NCBI GenBank assembly: GCA_039566865.1
Contig: CM076955.1
Span: forward strand, 18,459,501 to 18,523,500
Direction of reading: 5' to 3'
DNA: 64,000 nt
DNA from: Aurelia coerulea
Taxonomy: Eukaryota > Cnidaria > Scyphozoa > Semaeostomeae > Ulmaridae
Part shown: positions 1-9,456 of the stretch, one piece after another
Numbering within the stretch: position 1 is the first letter of the stretch
Layout: each line of letters opens with the position of its first letter
The notes under the pieces: model-generated
Databases searched by the model: none
Seen by the model: the letters and a program-made list of their open reading frames with translations, nothing else
What the model was told of the DNA's origin: nothing
Position numbers and translations under genes: made by a program

Positions 1-842
1 GACTCACAACCAAAAATTTAAAAGTTTCTTAACTTCTGATTGACCTCTGATGATTTCCAGTAGACGTTCTTACTTTTGTGGAAAATTCTACGACAGTTTT
101 TTTTTAAGATGTTTTTCATAAAAAGAAATGAGTGTTAACTTCTAGTGGTACCTGTTTTTTTTATATAAGAAACTGATTAGTGAGAAACTATTACTAGGAC
201 TGTCAAAATATAAGAAGCTCTTGTGCTACGGTGGGGACGCAGTAAGAGACTTTTATATCCTCCCTCAGCAGCCCTGCGCCAAAAGTATAAAGGTCACCAA
301 GAAACTTTGCCCGTAGGAAGCGGGGGGGTAGGGGGGGCTGAAGCCCCCCCAATAATTTTTCAAAACAATAGTGCTACGTCACATGACTTAATTAGATGTA
401 TTGTTCTCTACTGTTTTAAGAACAATTGCCCCCCCAATCCGAAGCTTCTTCCTACGGCCCTGCTTTGTTCTAACACGTGGAAATTTTCACAAGAATTTTG
501 CATACTTTAGAGCCATGGGCTGATCCAAGTTTCTCACGAAAGTAACGTGCAAAGAACTTGAAATTATTACCATATCATTGAATTTTGTAGTCAATCAATT
601 TGGGGCACAATCACTGGTTTGAGATTTTTTAGAAAGGTTAAAGCGATAATAGAAGTAATAGGCTCCCATTCCCATCTAAGGTAATTTGAAATCAGCCAAT
701 CGGAAACTCACTGCACTAGCGAGAAAACACATGAACTTGAGTTGGTCATTTAAAAGGCATGACGATACTGAGAAATTGTAGCTGCGGTGGAGCAAGTCGT
801 GAGAATATAGATAATTAAAGAGTTGTGTCTCATTCTAGACAT
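1..842. other. Non-coding sequence, probably SLC38A10-like intron
   Basis: I see no exon in this stretch on either strand. It lies upstream of the first visible transporter exon and most likely belongs to that gene's preceding intron. The only structure is the degraded repeat at 311-462. Confidence 0.5.
311..462. mobile_element. Short degraded hAT-like foldback
   Basis: The left end (CCGTAGGAAG then a G-run) is mirrored by the right end (CTTCCTACGG at 446-457, then CCCTG). Matching C-runs and G-runs lie inside the ends. CTTTG occurs on both outer sides (CTTTGCCC left, CTTTGTTC right), which could be the rest of an 8-bp TSD whose left border was lost. About 150 bp; too short to code. Confidence 0.4.
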
Positions 843-950
843 GTCAGGTTGGCCGAGCGGTCTAAGGCGCCAGACTCAAGATGATATCTTCCTCGATTTG
901 AGGATTCTGGTCCACGATTGTGGGCGTGGGTTCGAATCCCACACCTGACA
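843..950 (+). tRNA. tRNA-Leu (anticodon CAA) with intron
   Basis: The acceptor stem GTCAGGT pairs with ACCTGAC, followed by discriminator A at 950. Box A (TGGCCGAGCGG) and box B (GGTTCGAATCC) are canonical. The T arm GTGGG/CCCAC and anticodon stem CCAGA/TCTGG both pair. The anticodon CAA is followed by an insert of about 22-24 nt directly 3' of the anticodon-adjacent G, the usual position of nuclear tRNA introns; tRNA-Leu(CAA) often carries one. A T-run follows at 954-958. The gene looks intact and functional. It lies on the same strand as the SLC38A10-like exons and probably inside that gene's intron. Confidence 0.95.
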
Positions 951-953
951 CAC

Positions 954-958
954 TTTTT
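954..958 (+). terminator. RNA polymerase III terminator
   Basis: Five T residues start four bases after the tRNA discriminator base, a standard Pol III stop. Confidence 0.8.
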
Positions 959-1570
959 ATCTCTTGGCCAAAATTTTCATTTTTCCACAAGATAAATCTT
1001 GAAAACCTGAATTTATTTTGGTTCAAATTTATTCATTTTCAACAGACCAACGTTATTTTGAATGGCACAAAAGTCCTTTAAATTTTTTCAATCGTTTATT
1101 TATTTTATCATTTTTTATTTTCCTTTTAATTAGATATTTTTAGTTATTATTTTATCTACCTTATAGATAGTTTATGTTTAAATAATTTCATGTCGTCATT
1201 ACAGATAAAAAGTTACTATTTATGATTGCAAACAATTTAGCCTAAAAATCAGATATAATCATTGTACAAATTGTATCACATTGTATATATTTTTAAAAGA
1301 TTTCATATTTTTGCACATGTATTCTTCTTGAATACAGGTTTTAAGCTCGAGCAAGCTTTGACACGTATAATATAATAAAAATAATTATTCACAAAAAATT
1401 AAATCAATCAAAATTGCAAGTAATGCAAATACAAGAAAGGGTAAAAAATTGTAATGTATTTATTTTTCATTCAATATTAGCCTGGACGAAAGCTGTATTT
1501 GTTTTTAAATGTTTTTCAAGAGAGAAATCATTTTAAGGTAATTATAACGAATTTGATCTTTCTGTTTTAG
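959..1570. other. AT-rich intron sequence
   Basis: AT-rich, with no open frame or repeat I can place. It ends in the pyrimidine tract and AG acceptor (TTCTGTTTTAG) of the exon at 1571. Confidence 0.6.
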
Positions 1571-1689
1571 TCGAAACAATATTGTCAATAACTGGAGCAT
1601 TGGTTGGAACTTTCCTGTGTTTTGTTTTTCCGGCTGGATTGTATATTTTGTCAACAACAAAAGGAAGCAGTATGAGAAATTTAGCAAAG
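1571..1689 (+). CDS. SLC38A10: SLC38A10-like exon, penultimate
   Basis: Acceptor TTCTGTTTTAG and donor AAG|GTAACT. The frame is entered after two bases: (n)TC GAA ACA. It encodes about 40 residues with one strong membrane helix containing a Pro. The open frame that runs on to 1824 is intron read-through. Confidence 0.75.
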
Positions 1690-4600
1690 GTAACTTTAAA
1701 CTTTCCGTATCTGATTATGCACTGGGAGGACCGAAAAGAATTTCACATGTTTGAAAATTCTTTATGCGAAAAATACTTGAGGTATTGGAATGAATCAAAA
1801 TTTGATTGGTACTCGAATTTCTAAAGTATTTTTGTATGATTTTCTTATATTTTTCTAAGCATTGTAAATATAGGAAAATTGGATTTATGAAAATTCCTTC
1901 ATTTCAAAAGTAGTCTCCTCGTTTGGAGAAAAATTCAAACACCTTTCATTTTCCTCAAGGCTTAGTTTTGCAAATGTATCAGATCATATACCGGGTGAGC
2001 CAGAAAAAAGTTCCCAATTTCGAAAATTCGTAGCACAACAAGTACTTCATGGATTTGAATGATTCAAATGCTAGTTAAAAGCCAAAAGATCAAAGTATTT
2101 TTGTGATTTTTCTCGTCTCCTTACGAGCATTGCAAATATAGGTAAATTCGACTTTACAAAAATGTCATGGTTGCAAAATTACTGAAAAAGGGCCTAAAAC
2201 ACTTGATCAAACCGTTAGGACTCTCCTCACACAGAACAATACTCACGGGCGTTTCACCTCTCCTCTCTCAAGAGTAATAAGACATAGATTCTCAAACAGA
2301 TACTAAACATTTTCAATCCCATGGCAATAAATGTGCAGACGATATCTCTCAGCCATGAGAAGTTGCATTTTCTCTGTTGTTCTGAGCGAGGAGTCCTTTA
2401 TGATTTGATCACGTATTTTAGGTCTTTTTCAGTAATTTTGCAAACACAAAGTTTTTGAGTAATTTTGCAACCACAAAGTTTTTGTAAACTTGAATTTATC
2501 AATTTTTCCAGTTCTCGTGAGAAGGCGAGAAAAATCACAAAATTACTTCGATCTTTTGGCTATCAAGCAAATATTGATTCATTCCAATCTATCTAGTACT
2601 CTTGATGCTACGAATTTTCAAAAGTGGGAACTTTTTTCTGGTTCACCCGGTACATCATTGCTATTTTATAAAGATTTTATTCTTAGCTCCTGGCGGTAAT
2701 GACTTATACGTGAATGAGGAGATTGTTTATAGTTTTGATGGAAGGTTTCAGGCCTCTTTTCGAAACCATAAAACCATAAAAACCATAAAAAACATCGATC
2801 AAGTTTTCCAAAGAATCGACATGAATGGACAAAGAGAGAACTTGTTCGTGGTAATTTGTGATTTAGAAATCGACCAATTGTAATCTGCCGTACGAGAGTT
2901 CGTACTAAACCCCCAAATCCCCCTGAAAACGTTTTCTCTTTGTTCAGTTATGTTGAATCGTTTGAAATTTGATCGACGTTTTTTGATCGTTTTCGATGTT
3001 TTCGAAAACGAACCTTTTAAGAAATTCACTTCTAGCTCTAAAAACTGATAACGGAAAAAATTGCAAATAGTCATAGAAGCTAATTCATATTTTCTGCTAA
3101 AGATTAAGTCATAAATCTTCAAAATCGGTCCTGTGTACGATTTATTGTGGCCTGCCAAACGTGCATAGTTTATTTTGGCGCACCCGGTACCGGGTGTCCC
3201 AATAAAGAGTACTCCTGTTTGAAAAATCACCAAAACTTGATTATCAAACCTTTGATAAAATTCCTTTTTAAGTTTTAAGACCTAACAATTGATAAATATT
3301 TGCTTTTGATATAGAAAAATAGAAAAATTGCACGTTGAAAAACCTCATTTTGAGCTATAGTTTTAAAGCAAAATACCCAATCTTGCCTTAACTTTCAGAT
3401 TTTGTATCATCGTTTAAGTCTTCAATGATAGTGCGCATTTCTTTTTCTCATTTATAACCAAACTAGAAGCTTTACATGCACAAAGAAATTGATCTGGCAG
3501 TCATCAGTGTTTTTTGCAGTATGATTCAAAACCAGGTAGCCCTAAAAAGAGCTAAATTTGCTAATTTTCAAACCATGATCCATGATCTACTTGACAAAAT
3601 AAGAAAATTGAAGATCGGCCGTGTAATCAAATTTTGGTGATTTTTCAAACAGGAGTACTTTTTTTGGGACACCCGGTATATTGCCAATGCTGAGAAAAAT
3701 AGAACAAGAATCACTATAATACTTCTGCCTTTCAGCCATTAACTAAACCTTGATCCAGTCAAATATGTGGAAAATCAAAATTCTGGCGGTGCAGGCTGAT
3801 TTGTAGCTAAAAACTGCGTTCAAAGCAAATTCATCGGTTGATTAATCAATTTTATAGCAAATCTTATTGGTGCTCTTTAGATCACAGGTAGCGGGGGAAA
3901 TTGGTGTAAAATCAATACAAATACCTCTCTTTCTTGTTGCAATTTCTGCTAAGTTCACCTGCCATCACAAACAGTAGGCCAACCGCCATTTCTTGCTTAC
4001 AACTAGTTCCAGCCTCCGAAAAAAATTAACGCGGAATTTTTTCGGAGGCTGGAACTAGTTGTAAGCAAGAAATGGCGGTTGGCCTACTGTTTGTGATGGT
4101 AGATGAACTTGGCAGACATTGTAGCAAGAAAGAGAGATATTTGTTTTGATTTTACACCAATTTCCCCCGCTACCTGTGTTTAGATCACACGATATTTTCC
4201 ATGATTTGAAAGAGTTCATGGAAAATTTTCTATCTATTTCCCCTTTTTCACCAACAGGTAATCTTCGTCATCAGTATCATTTGCATGGTCGCAAGCACCA
4301 TTGCCGTTTTATCATCAACAGGCAGCTCCCCAACCGGAGAGGAACACAAAGCACACCCAGGACACGAAGACAAGAAAGCAGACACTCATGATCATGCAGT
4401 TCATATTGCAAAACCTTTTCAGCTACCTGGAAATTTACCAGGTGGCATTGAAGATCGGGCTGATGTCGCTAAAGGTGGAGGGGACAAAGATAATCCGGGA
4501 AATGCTAACCATGCTGATGTGAAAGCCATGGAAAAAGCTATTCTGGAGCAAAAAAATGAAGCAAGAATTTTGGCTGAGAAAGATGCGAAAGAGGAAGCCA

Positions 4601-5289
4601 AGGTGGGATTACCAACGTCTAAAATCGCAGTGGCACCGGTGAAAAATGATGGTAATGTTGCAGCGTTGAAAGCAGGTGATAAAGGGCCTAAGGATGAAAG
4701 AAAAGGACCTAAAGATGGGAAAGCGCCAGAAAATGCAAAAGAGGCTGCAGTAAATGTTCAGAAAGAGGCTGCTAAGAATAATGATAATATAGTTGCTGTT
4801 AGTAAAGACAAAATGGCCGAAAATAATGTAAAGGAAAAGGGCACGAAAGAAAATAAAGAGGCTGAGAAATTGGATGGCAAAGCGGCGGAAGGGAAAAAGG
4901 AGGAATTACAAAAACAACAGAAAGAACGAAAAGAGAGTGCTGAAGATAAAAAGGAAGAGACAAAAGAAGGGAAAAAAGAGGGGGAAAAAGAGGGGGATAA
5001 AGGTGCAGAAAACAGGATAAAGGCCCGTGAAATTAAAGCATTTGATGAGACCCCAAAAAGTAATGAAACTAATAAACCAAAAGAGGTGAAACGAGATGAT
5101 GTGTTAGCAACTACACCCGCTGTGATCGCGAGCACCAACCCTGTTGCCCAGAACTCGAATGTTTCAGTTATAACTGATAAACACAGGACAGAGCTGCTAG
5201 TTGCAAAAAGTACTGCATCTTTAGTAGAAGACAAGAAAAATATCGAGACAAAAGGGAATAATAGTGTCGAAATGAGAAACAGGAGTTAA
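1571..5289 (+). CDS. SLC38A10: SLC38A10-like amino-acid transporter, 3' end (join 1571-1689, 4258-5289)
   Basis: This is the C-terminal part of a multi-pass membrane protein. Exon 1571-1689 encodes a hydrophobic segment (ITGALVGTFLCFVFPAGLY) resembling the penultimate helix of SLC38 sodium-coupled neutral amino-acid transporters. Exon 4258-5289 continues in phase with another helix (VIFVISIICMVASTIAVLSS) and then about 310 residues very rich in Lys, Glu, Asp and Ala. A short last helix followed by a long, charged, low-complexity tail is characteristic of SLC38A10 rather than SLC38A1-9. The phases agree (2+117 nt, then phase 0), and the 2.57-kb intron has AAG|GTAACT and CAACAG|G borders. Upstream exons are outside the window. 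Function (amino-acid transport or sensing) is inferred from family resemblance; another SLC38 or AAAP member is possible. Confidence 0.72.
1991..2650. mobile_element. TA-flanked MITE, CCGGGTGAGCC family
   Basis: A 660-bp element between TA dinucleotides (1989-1990 and 2651-2652). The left end CCGGGTGAGCCAGAAAAAAG is inverted at the right, and the match runs on for about 45 bp to TTCGTAGCA. TA duplication and TIRs point to Tc1/mariner-type mobilisation. No transposase frame. Lies in the SLC38A10-like intron. Confidence 0.85.
2755..3187 (-). mobile_element. Truncated TA-flanked MITE, CCGGGTGCGCC family
   Basis: An inverted, one-end-truncated copy of the complete element at 8050-8653. The intact end reads TTTATTTTGGCGCACCCGG followed by TA. 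About 130 bp of the other end are missing. Its terminal TA is shared with the next element, starting at 3190. Confidence 0.75.
3190..3676. mobile_element. TA-flanked MITE, CCGGGTGTCCC family
   Basis: A 487-bp element with TIRs of about 45 bp starting CCGGGTGTCCC and including TACTCCTGTTTGAAAAATCA. TA at 3188-3189 and 3677-3678. It abuts the previous element across a single TA. A single end of this family recurs at 58981-59015. Confidence 0.85.
3885..4176. mobile_element. Near-perfect palindromic foldback element
   Basis: Two inverted arms of about 140 bp are separated by a few bases around 4030. Ends are CAGGTAGCGGGG and its inverse. TTTAGATCA is repeated at 3876-3884 and 4179-4187, a 9-bp TSD (7 bp if the TIR is taken as CACAGG). 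The right end lies about 80 bp upstream of the terminal SLC38A10-like exon acceptor. Confidence 0.8.
4258..5289 (+). CDS. SLC38A10: SLC38A10-like terminal exon
   Basis: It starts in phase 0 at GTA after the acceptor CACCAACAG and ends at TAA 5287-5289 (343 residues). Residues 1-20 are a membrane helix. Residues 25-50 are His/Asp-rich. Residues 75-280 are a Lys/Glu/Ala-rich low-complexity tail, probably disordered and cytosolic. A frame starting at the internal ATG 4285 would cut the helix, so I use the splice acceptor instead. No clear AATAAA follows closely. Confidence 0.75.
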   Translation, partial: VIFVISIICMVASTIAVLSSTGSSPTGEEHKAHPGHEDKKADTHDHAVHIAKPFQLPGNLPGGIEDRADVAKGGGDKDNPGNANHADVKAMEKAILEQKNEARILAEKDAKEEAKVGLPTSKIAVAPVKNDGNVAALKAGDKGPKDERKGPKDGKAPENAKEAAVNVQKEAAKNNDNIVAVSKDKMAENNVKEKGTKENKEAEKLDGKAAEGKKEELQKQQKERKESAEDKKEETKEGKKEGEKEGDKGAENRIKAREIKAFDETPKSNETNKPKEVKRDDVLATTPAVIASTNPVAQNSNVSVITDKHRTELLVAKSTASLVEDKKNIETKGNNSVEMRNRS

Positions 5290-5572
5290 TCAAAAGGAAT
5301 GATGATGAAGAATGTTGACAGAAGGGATCCTTGTGGAACCCCATATTTTGACATAGTTGGGATATGAAGTAGGAATAGAATATGAAGAACAATGTATTTT
5401 GGATAGTAGGTAGAATAGGGAGCGTAAGTGCCAAATCTTGATAGAGCTCTTCAACATTGTTTTCAAATCTTTAAAGGAAGTGGTGCAAATTTGAATGGAA
5501 TGTTACACTTGACAAGCCTTGTATTGTGTTAAGTTTCGTCCGCTCGAAAAATTCTACTTATTGGAAATCAGC

Positions 5573-6743
5573 CTTAAGGTAACTCTGCTTTCCGTTCTAG
5601 TGCACAGCGAAATGCCGTTTTGCAAAACCACTCTCCTCAGAAAACAGTTAATTTCTCCAATATTATTCGGCCTATCGAAAAGCAGTAAAAAGGATGCTGT
5701 TCTGTATAATCTGGGCAATCGAAAGATGTATAAATCGCAATGTTTCCGTCAACCCTGGTTTCGCAAATCCTATTTCAAATCTTTTTGCTAATTTCAGAAA
5801 AGTGAATTTATCTCCAAAACTACTCGAAAAATTTTCGATTTTTTTTCGTTCCATTTTTAGCTAGGTTGTTGATCTACAACTTTGCGAAGTCTGATTGAAA
5901 AAGCTAGGCTAAATTTCCTGCAATCGAATTTCGTATTTCTGTTTACTTTTCGACTGCGAAATGGAGAAACCTTGGTCAACAGATTACCATGCTATGAAGC
6001 ACGCTTGCAAAAGCTCAGGCTTGAAATAACTTTCAGAAGTTTTTCCATTGGCAAACAAATGAACGTCATCTTTTGGGAATACCATACGCAGGTCCCAAAA
6101 GACATCCTTAGTGCGCTTGTAAAAGTATCATTTGCATCTATTGATTAGAAATTACTGATTTTTACCGGCAACTTCACGAAACTATGCTTTGGGTGCCTTT
6201 CGAGACTTTCGTAAGCATTCACAGATTATCAATTTCTTTTAGAGTCAACAATGAGCATAGATCTTAAATCAAGAACTAATTTTTTTGCAAAAAAACATTC
6301 AACGGGCGTTCAAATCGTTCTGCATGGGCTAAACTGCTGACCAACGCTTTTCCCCTTCGATGTCGAAAAGTAAACAGAAATGTAAAATTCGATTGCAGGA
6401 AATCTAGCCTAGCTTTTTCAATCAGACTTGGCAAAGTTGTAGATCAACTACTTAGCTAAAGATGGAGCGAAAAAAAATCGAAACTTTTTCGAGTAGTTTT
6501 GGAGGTAAATCCACTTTTCTGAAATCAGCGAAAAGATTTGAGCAAGGATTTGCGAAGCCAGGGTTGACGGAAACATTGCAATTTATACATCTTTGGATTG
6601 CCCAGATTATACAGAACAGCATCCTTTTTACCGCTTCTCGATAGACCGAATAATATTGGAGAAATTAACTGTTTTCTGAGGAGAGTGGTTTTGCGAAACG
6701 GCATCTCGCTGTGCACTAGAGCGGAAAGCAGAGTTACCTTAAG
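5573..6743. mobile_element. Large foldback element with ~400-bp arms
   Basis: The arm from 5573 (CTTAAGGTAACTCTGC) runs inverted to 6743. Similarity continues inward about 400 bp, to near 5960 and 6360. Short frames on both strands here encode mirror-image peptides, a consequence of the symmetry. Nothing in the 400-bp centre looks coding. It lies downstream of the transporter stop and may start within its 3' UTR. Confidence 0.75.
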
Positions 6744-6904
6744 AGATGTAGCCTCACTATACAAGGACCCTCAATTTACGCTCGTCTAATTGAAGTGAAT
6801 TGATGTTGTTGTTGTTGTCGCTCCAGTGAGGGCCTTATTGCCAAACTTTTTTCAAAACGGCAAAATTTCCTGCTGGGAACACATTTATTTCCCGACCAAT
6901 CACA

Positions 6905-7110
6905 ACAATCAGTTATAGTTATAGCGTCCATCAGTCTGTCAATAGCGATAACCTACGAACATATAATCATTCTATAAAAGATGAGTGATTTTACCAAACG
7001 AGATTTTCAAATCAAAGCTAGCCTTTGACTGACAGATAAACATTTAATGTTGAACATCGGGCAAATATTTTTTATTCCACAGCCCGCGAAACGAGTTAAC
7101 CTTTTTTACT
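6905..7110. mobile_element. Half copy of the GGGTGAATC element family
   Basis: Shares blocks (AAAAGATGAGTGATTTTA, TTTTTATTCCACAGCC, GTTAACCTTTTTTACTCACC) with the right half of the complete element at 22570-23557. The left half is missing. Confidence 0.55.
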
Positions 7111-7112
7111 CA

Positions 7113-7452
7113 CCTGTGACCATGGGTAGTTAGACACTGCTGGAATGCTTCTATGGAGGAGCGCTGGATAATATGTATCTGCGGGGGAAATTTTTTGTAG
7201 TACTGCGGAGGAGATTCGAAAGAACGAAAATATCTCCTCCGCAGTACTATAAAAATTTCCCCCGCAGATATCTCCTCCGCAGTGCTATAAAAAATTTCCC
7301 CCGCAGATATCTCCTCCGCAGTACTATAAAAAATTTCCCCCGCAGATATCTCCTCCTCAGTACTATAAAAAATTTCCCCCGCAGATACATATTATCCAGC
7401 TCTTCTCCATAGAAGCACACCAGCAGTGTCTAACTACCCATTCTGTGACAGG
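7113..7452. mobile_element. Foldback element with internal 39-bp array
   Basis: TIRs of about 80 bp start CCTGTGAC and include GGGTAGTTAGACACTGCTGG at the left, mirrored at the right. The inner arm sequence (GCGGGGGAAATTTTTT) is also the inverted form of the tandem unit, so the whole 340 bp can fold into one long hairpin. Confidence 0.75.
7230..7384 (+). repeat. Tandem repeat, 39 bp x 4
   Basis: Units start at 7230, 7268, 7307 and 7346 (ATATCTCCTCCGCAGTACTA then TAAAAAATTTCCCCCGCAG). The length is a multiple of three, so it creates a spurious repetitive ORF. Confidence 0.9.
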
Positions 7453-8049
7453 CTAAATCCTACATGGCTAATCATTGTTTTTCCAATTGATAAAGTACTT
7501 GTTACTTTTTTGATGGAAATAAAAGTCACAGATAACAACATTTGCTATCAAGTAGATTTGACGTGAGGGACATTTGTGGAAGATTATTTTCATTATATTC
7601 AATAACGGCCGTTTTGAAAATTTTGGCGTATTAGTTACTTTTGAACTAGTTTTAAGGAAGATTCCAATCCTTCCTGTGTCCCAATTAAATTTCATTCGTA
7701 TTTTTACTTTCGTTCCTAAATTTCTTCAGACATATTTATTCCTGAATTCTTGTTGTTGATGCAGAAGTATCCGTAGAAAATAGGACCTTAGAGCAATGAA
7801 ATTTATCTGTAATCTATTCTGATGATTGCTAGACATATGACACAAGCCTTCCTTTATCGTACAATCTCTTCGGTTGCTTGCATTGCAATGTTTCAATTAT
7901 TAGTCCCAAGGGGTCTAGAAAAAAGGGCCGATTTGGGGGTATTCTTTCAGGCATCTTCTGTGTAGAGTTTAAAGGAACTGAGATCCTATTCTTTTCATAC
8001 CCTCTCCTGACAATGGTAGACTTTGCAGGCTTTGTTTTCTTAGGTTCTA
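7453..8049. other. Unassigned intergenic sequence
   Basis: I see no gene, tRNA or repeat copy that I can place here. Confidence 0.4.
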
Positions 8050-8653
8050 CCGGGTGCGCCAAAATAAACTATGCACGTTTGGCAGGCCACAATAAATCGT
8101 ACACTGGATCGATTTTGAAGATTTATGACTTAATCGTTAGCAGAAGGCCTGAATTAGATTCTATATATTTGTGCAAATTTTTTCATTTTCAGTTTTTAGA
8201 GCTAGAAGCGAGTTTCTTAAAATGTTCGTTTTCGAAAACATTGAAAACGATCAAAAATGTCGATCAAATTTTAAAAGATTCAGCATGAATGAACAAAGAG
8301 AAAACGTTTTCAAGGTGATTTGAGGGTTTAGTAAGAACTCTCGTACAGCAGATTACAATTAGTCGATTTCTAAATCGCAAATCACCACGAACCAGTTCTC
8401 TTTTTATCCATTCATATCGATTCTTTGGAAGAATTTATCGATGTTTTTTGGACGTTTTCAGTGTTTTTCGAAAACTAAAGTTTTAGGAAATTCGCATCTT
8501 ACTCTAAAAACTGAAAATGAAAAAATTGCAAAAAATCCCAGTATCTAATTCAGGCTTTCTGCTGACGATTAAGTCATAAATCTTCAAAATCGGCCCAGTG
8601 TACGATTTATTTGTGGCCTGCCAAACGTGCATAGTTTATTTTGGCACACCCGG
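8050..8653. mobile_element. TA-flanked MITE, CCGGGTGCGCC family (complete)
   Basis: 604 bp with TIRs of about 75 bp containing AACTATGCACGTTTGGCAGG. TA at 8048-8049 and 8654-8655. Reference copy for the truncated, inverted one at 2755-3187. Non-coding. Confidence 0.88.
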
Positions 8654-8673
8654 TAGTTTGTGGGGTTTTACTA

Positions 8674-9214
8674 TAGACTTATGACGATGAGTCTCTTGTT
8701 TCCTTATGCTCTTTGACTTCAAGCTGGCGCTTCAGTCAACAGAGACTCTGAAAAACCTGACCCTATTAGGCCTTATATGCTGGGATTCCTAGCATACCAA
8801 TCAGAATGCGAGATTTGGCGAAGAACAATAAGTTTCGAACCTTCGATTCGATTGACGCTGCTTACTAAATTTGAAGGAAGTTGCTGCAGCAGGTACTTGA
8901 AGATTTCTCTGCAATGTTTTGGTCTTAAAAACATGGAAATTGCAGCATTAAAAGACTTATTTTGCACTCACCAGTTAAAGTGAACTTTCTTCTTCAGATG
9001 AATACCAAGTTTCGTTAATTAAGTGTCTGCTTACCGTGGTTTCTATCGTATTTCCTTTCCGAGGAGTGACCGTTGAACAGAGCCGAAGCAGTCGTTCGAT
9101 CCAGATTCGATCAATCGAATGCAAGAAGATAGGGTCCGGTTTTTAACTGTTTCATTATGAGTCCCTGTGAGCAAGGTACCGCAGGGATGCAAGGGACTCA
9201 TCGTCATAAGTCTA
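8674..9214. mobile_element. Mutator-type MITE, TAGACTTATGACG family, copy 1
   Basis: Ends are TAGACTTATGACGATGAGTC and the inverse. GTTTTACTA is exactly repeated at 8665-8673 and 9215-9223, a 9-bp TSD as made by MULE transposases. 541 bp, non-coding. A second copy, in the opposite orientation, is at 22747-23209. Fragments lie near 39760, 44240 and 45551. Confidence 0.88.
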
Positions 9215-9236
9215 GTTTTACTATACACCATGTCAA

Positions 9237-9300
9237 ACAATAGACCTTTTAGATATTCTGAAAAAGAGTCTGGATCGAGCGATATTTTACGGCTAATTAG
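9237..9300. mobile_element. AATAGACC palindrome family, fragment
   Basis: Left-end fragment (AATAGACCTTTTAGATATTC then GGATCGAGCGATATTTT) of the palindromic family best preserved at 22100-22346. Confidence 0.6.
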
Positions 9301-9456
9301 TCACAATGCAATTTACATGAATTACGTGTACCATAAAAGATCTATTAAAGGTAATGTGTCCATGTAAGTACAGCGCCTTTGCTATTTTCATGTGACATTT
9401 CATGTGATCACTTTACTGTAGATTTAGAAAGATAGCCAACACTGTTATAAGCAGAC

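Noticed and set aside
1582..1824. 80-codon ORF as a complete small membrane protein
   Set aside because: The part after 1689 is intron; a good donor (AAG|GTAACT) and in-phase terminal exon support a spliced gene.
4758..5234. 158-codon minus-strand Ser/Phe-rich ORF
   Set aside because: Antisense of the Lys/Glu-rich SLC38A10-like tail; composition explained by the reverse complement of GAA/AAA codons.
7173..7412. 79-codon ORF with NFPRRYLL-type repeats
   Set aside because: Produced by the 39-bp tandem repeat inside a foldback element.
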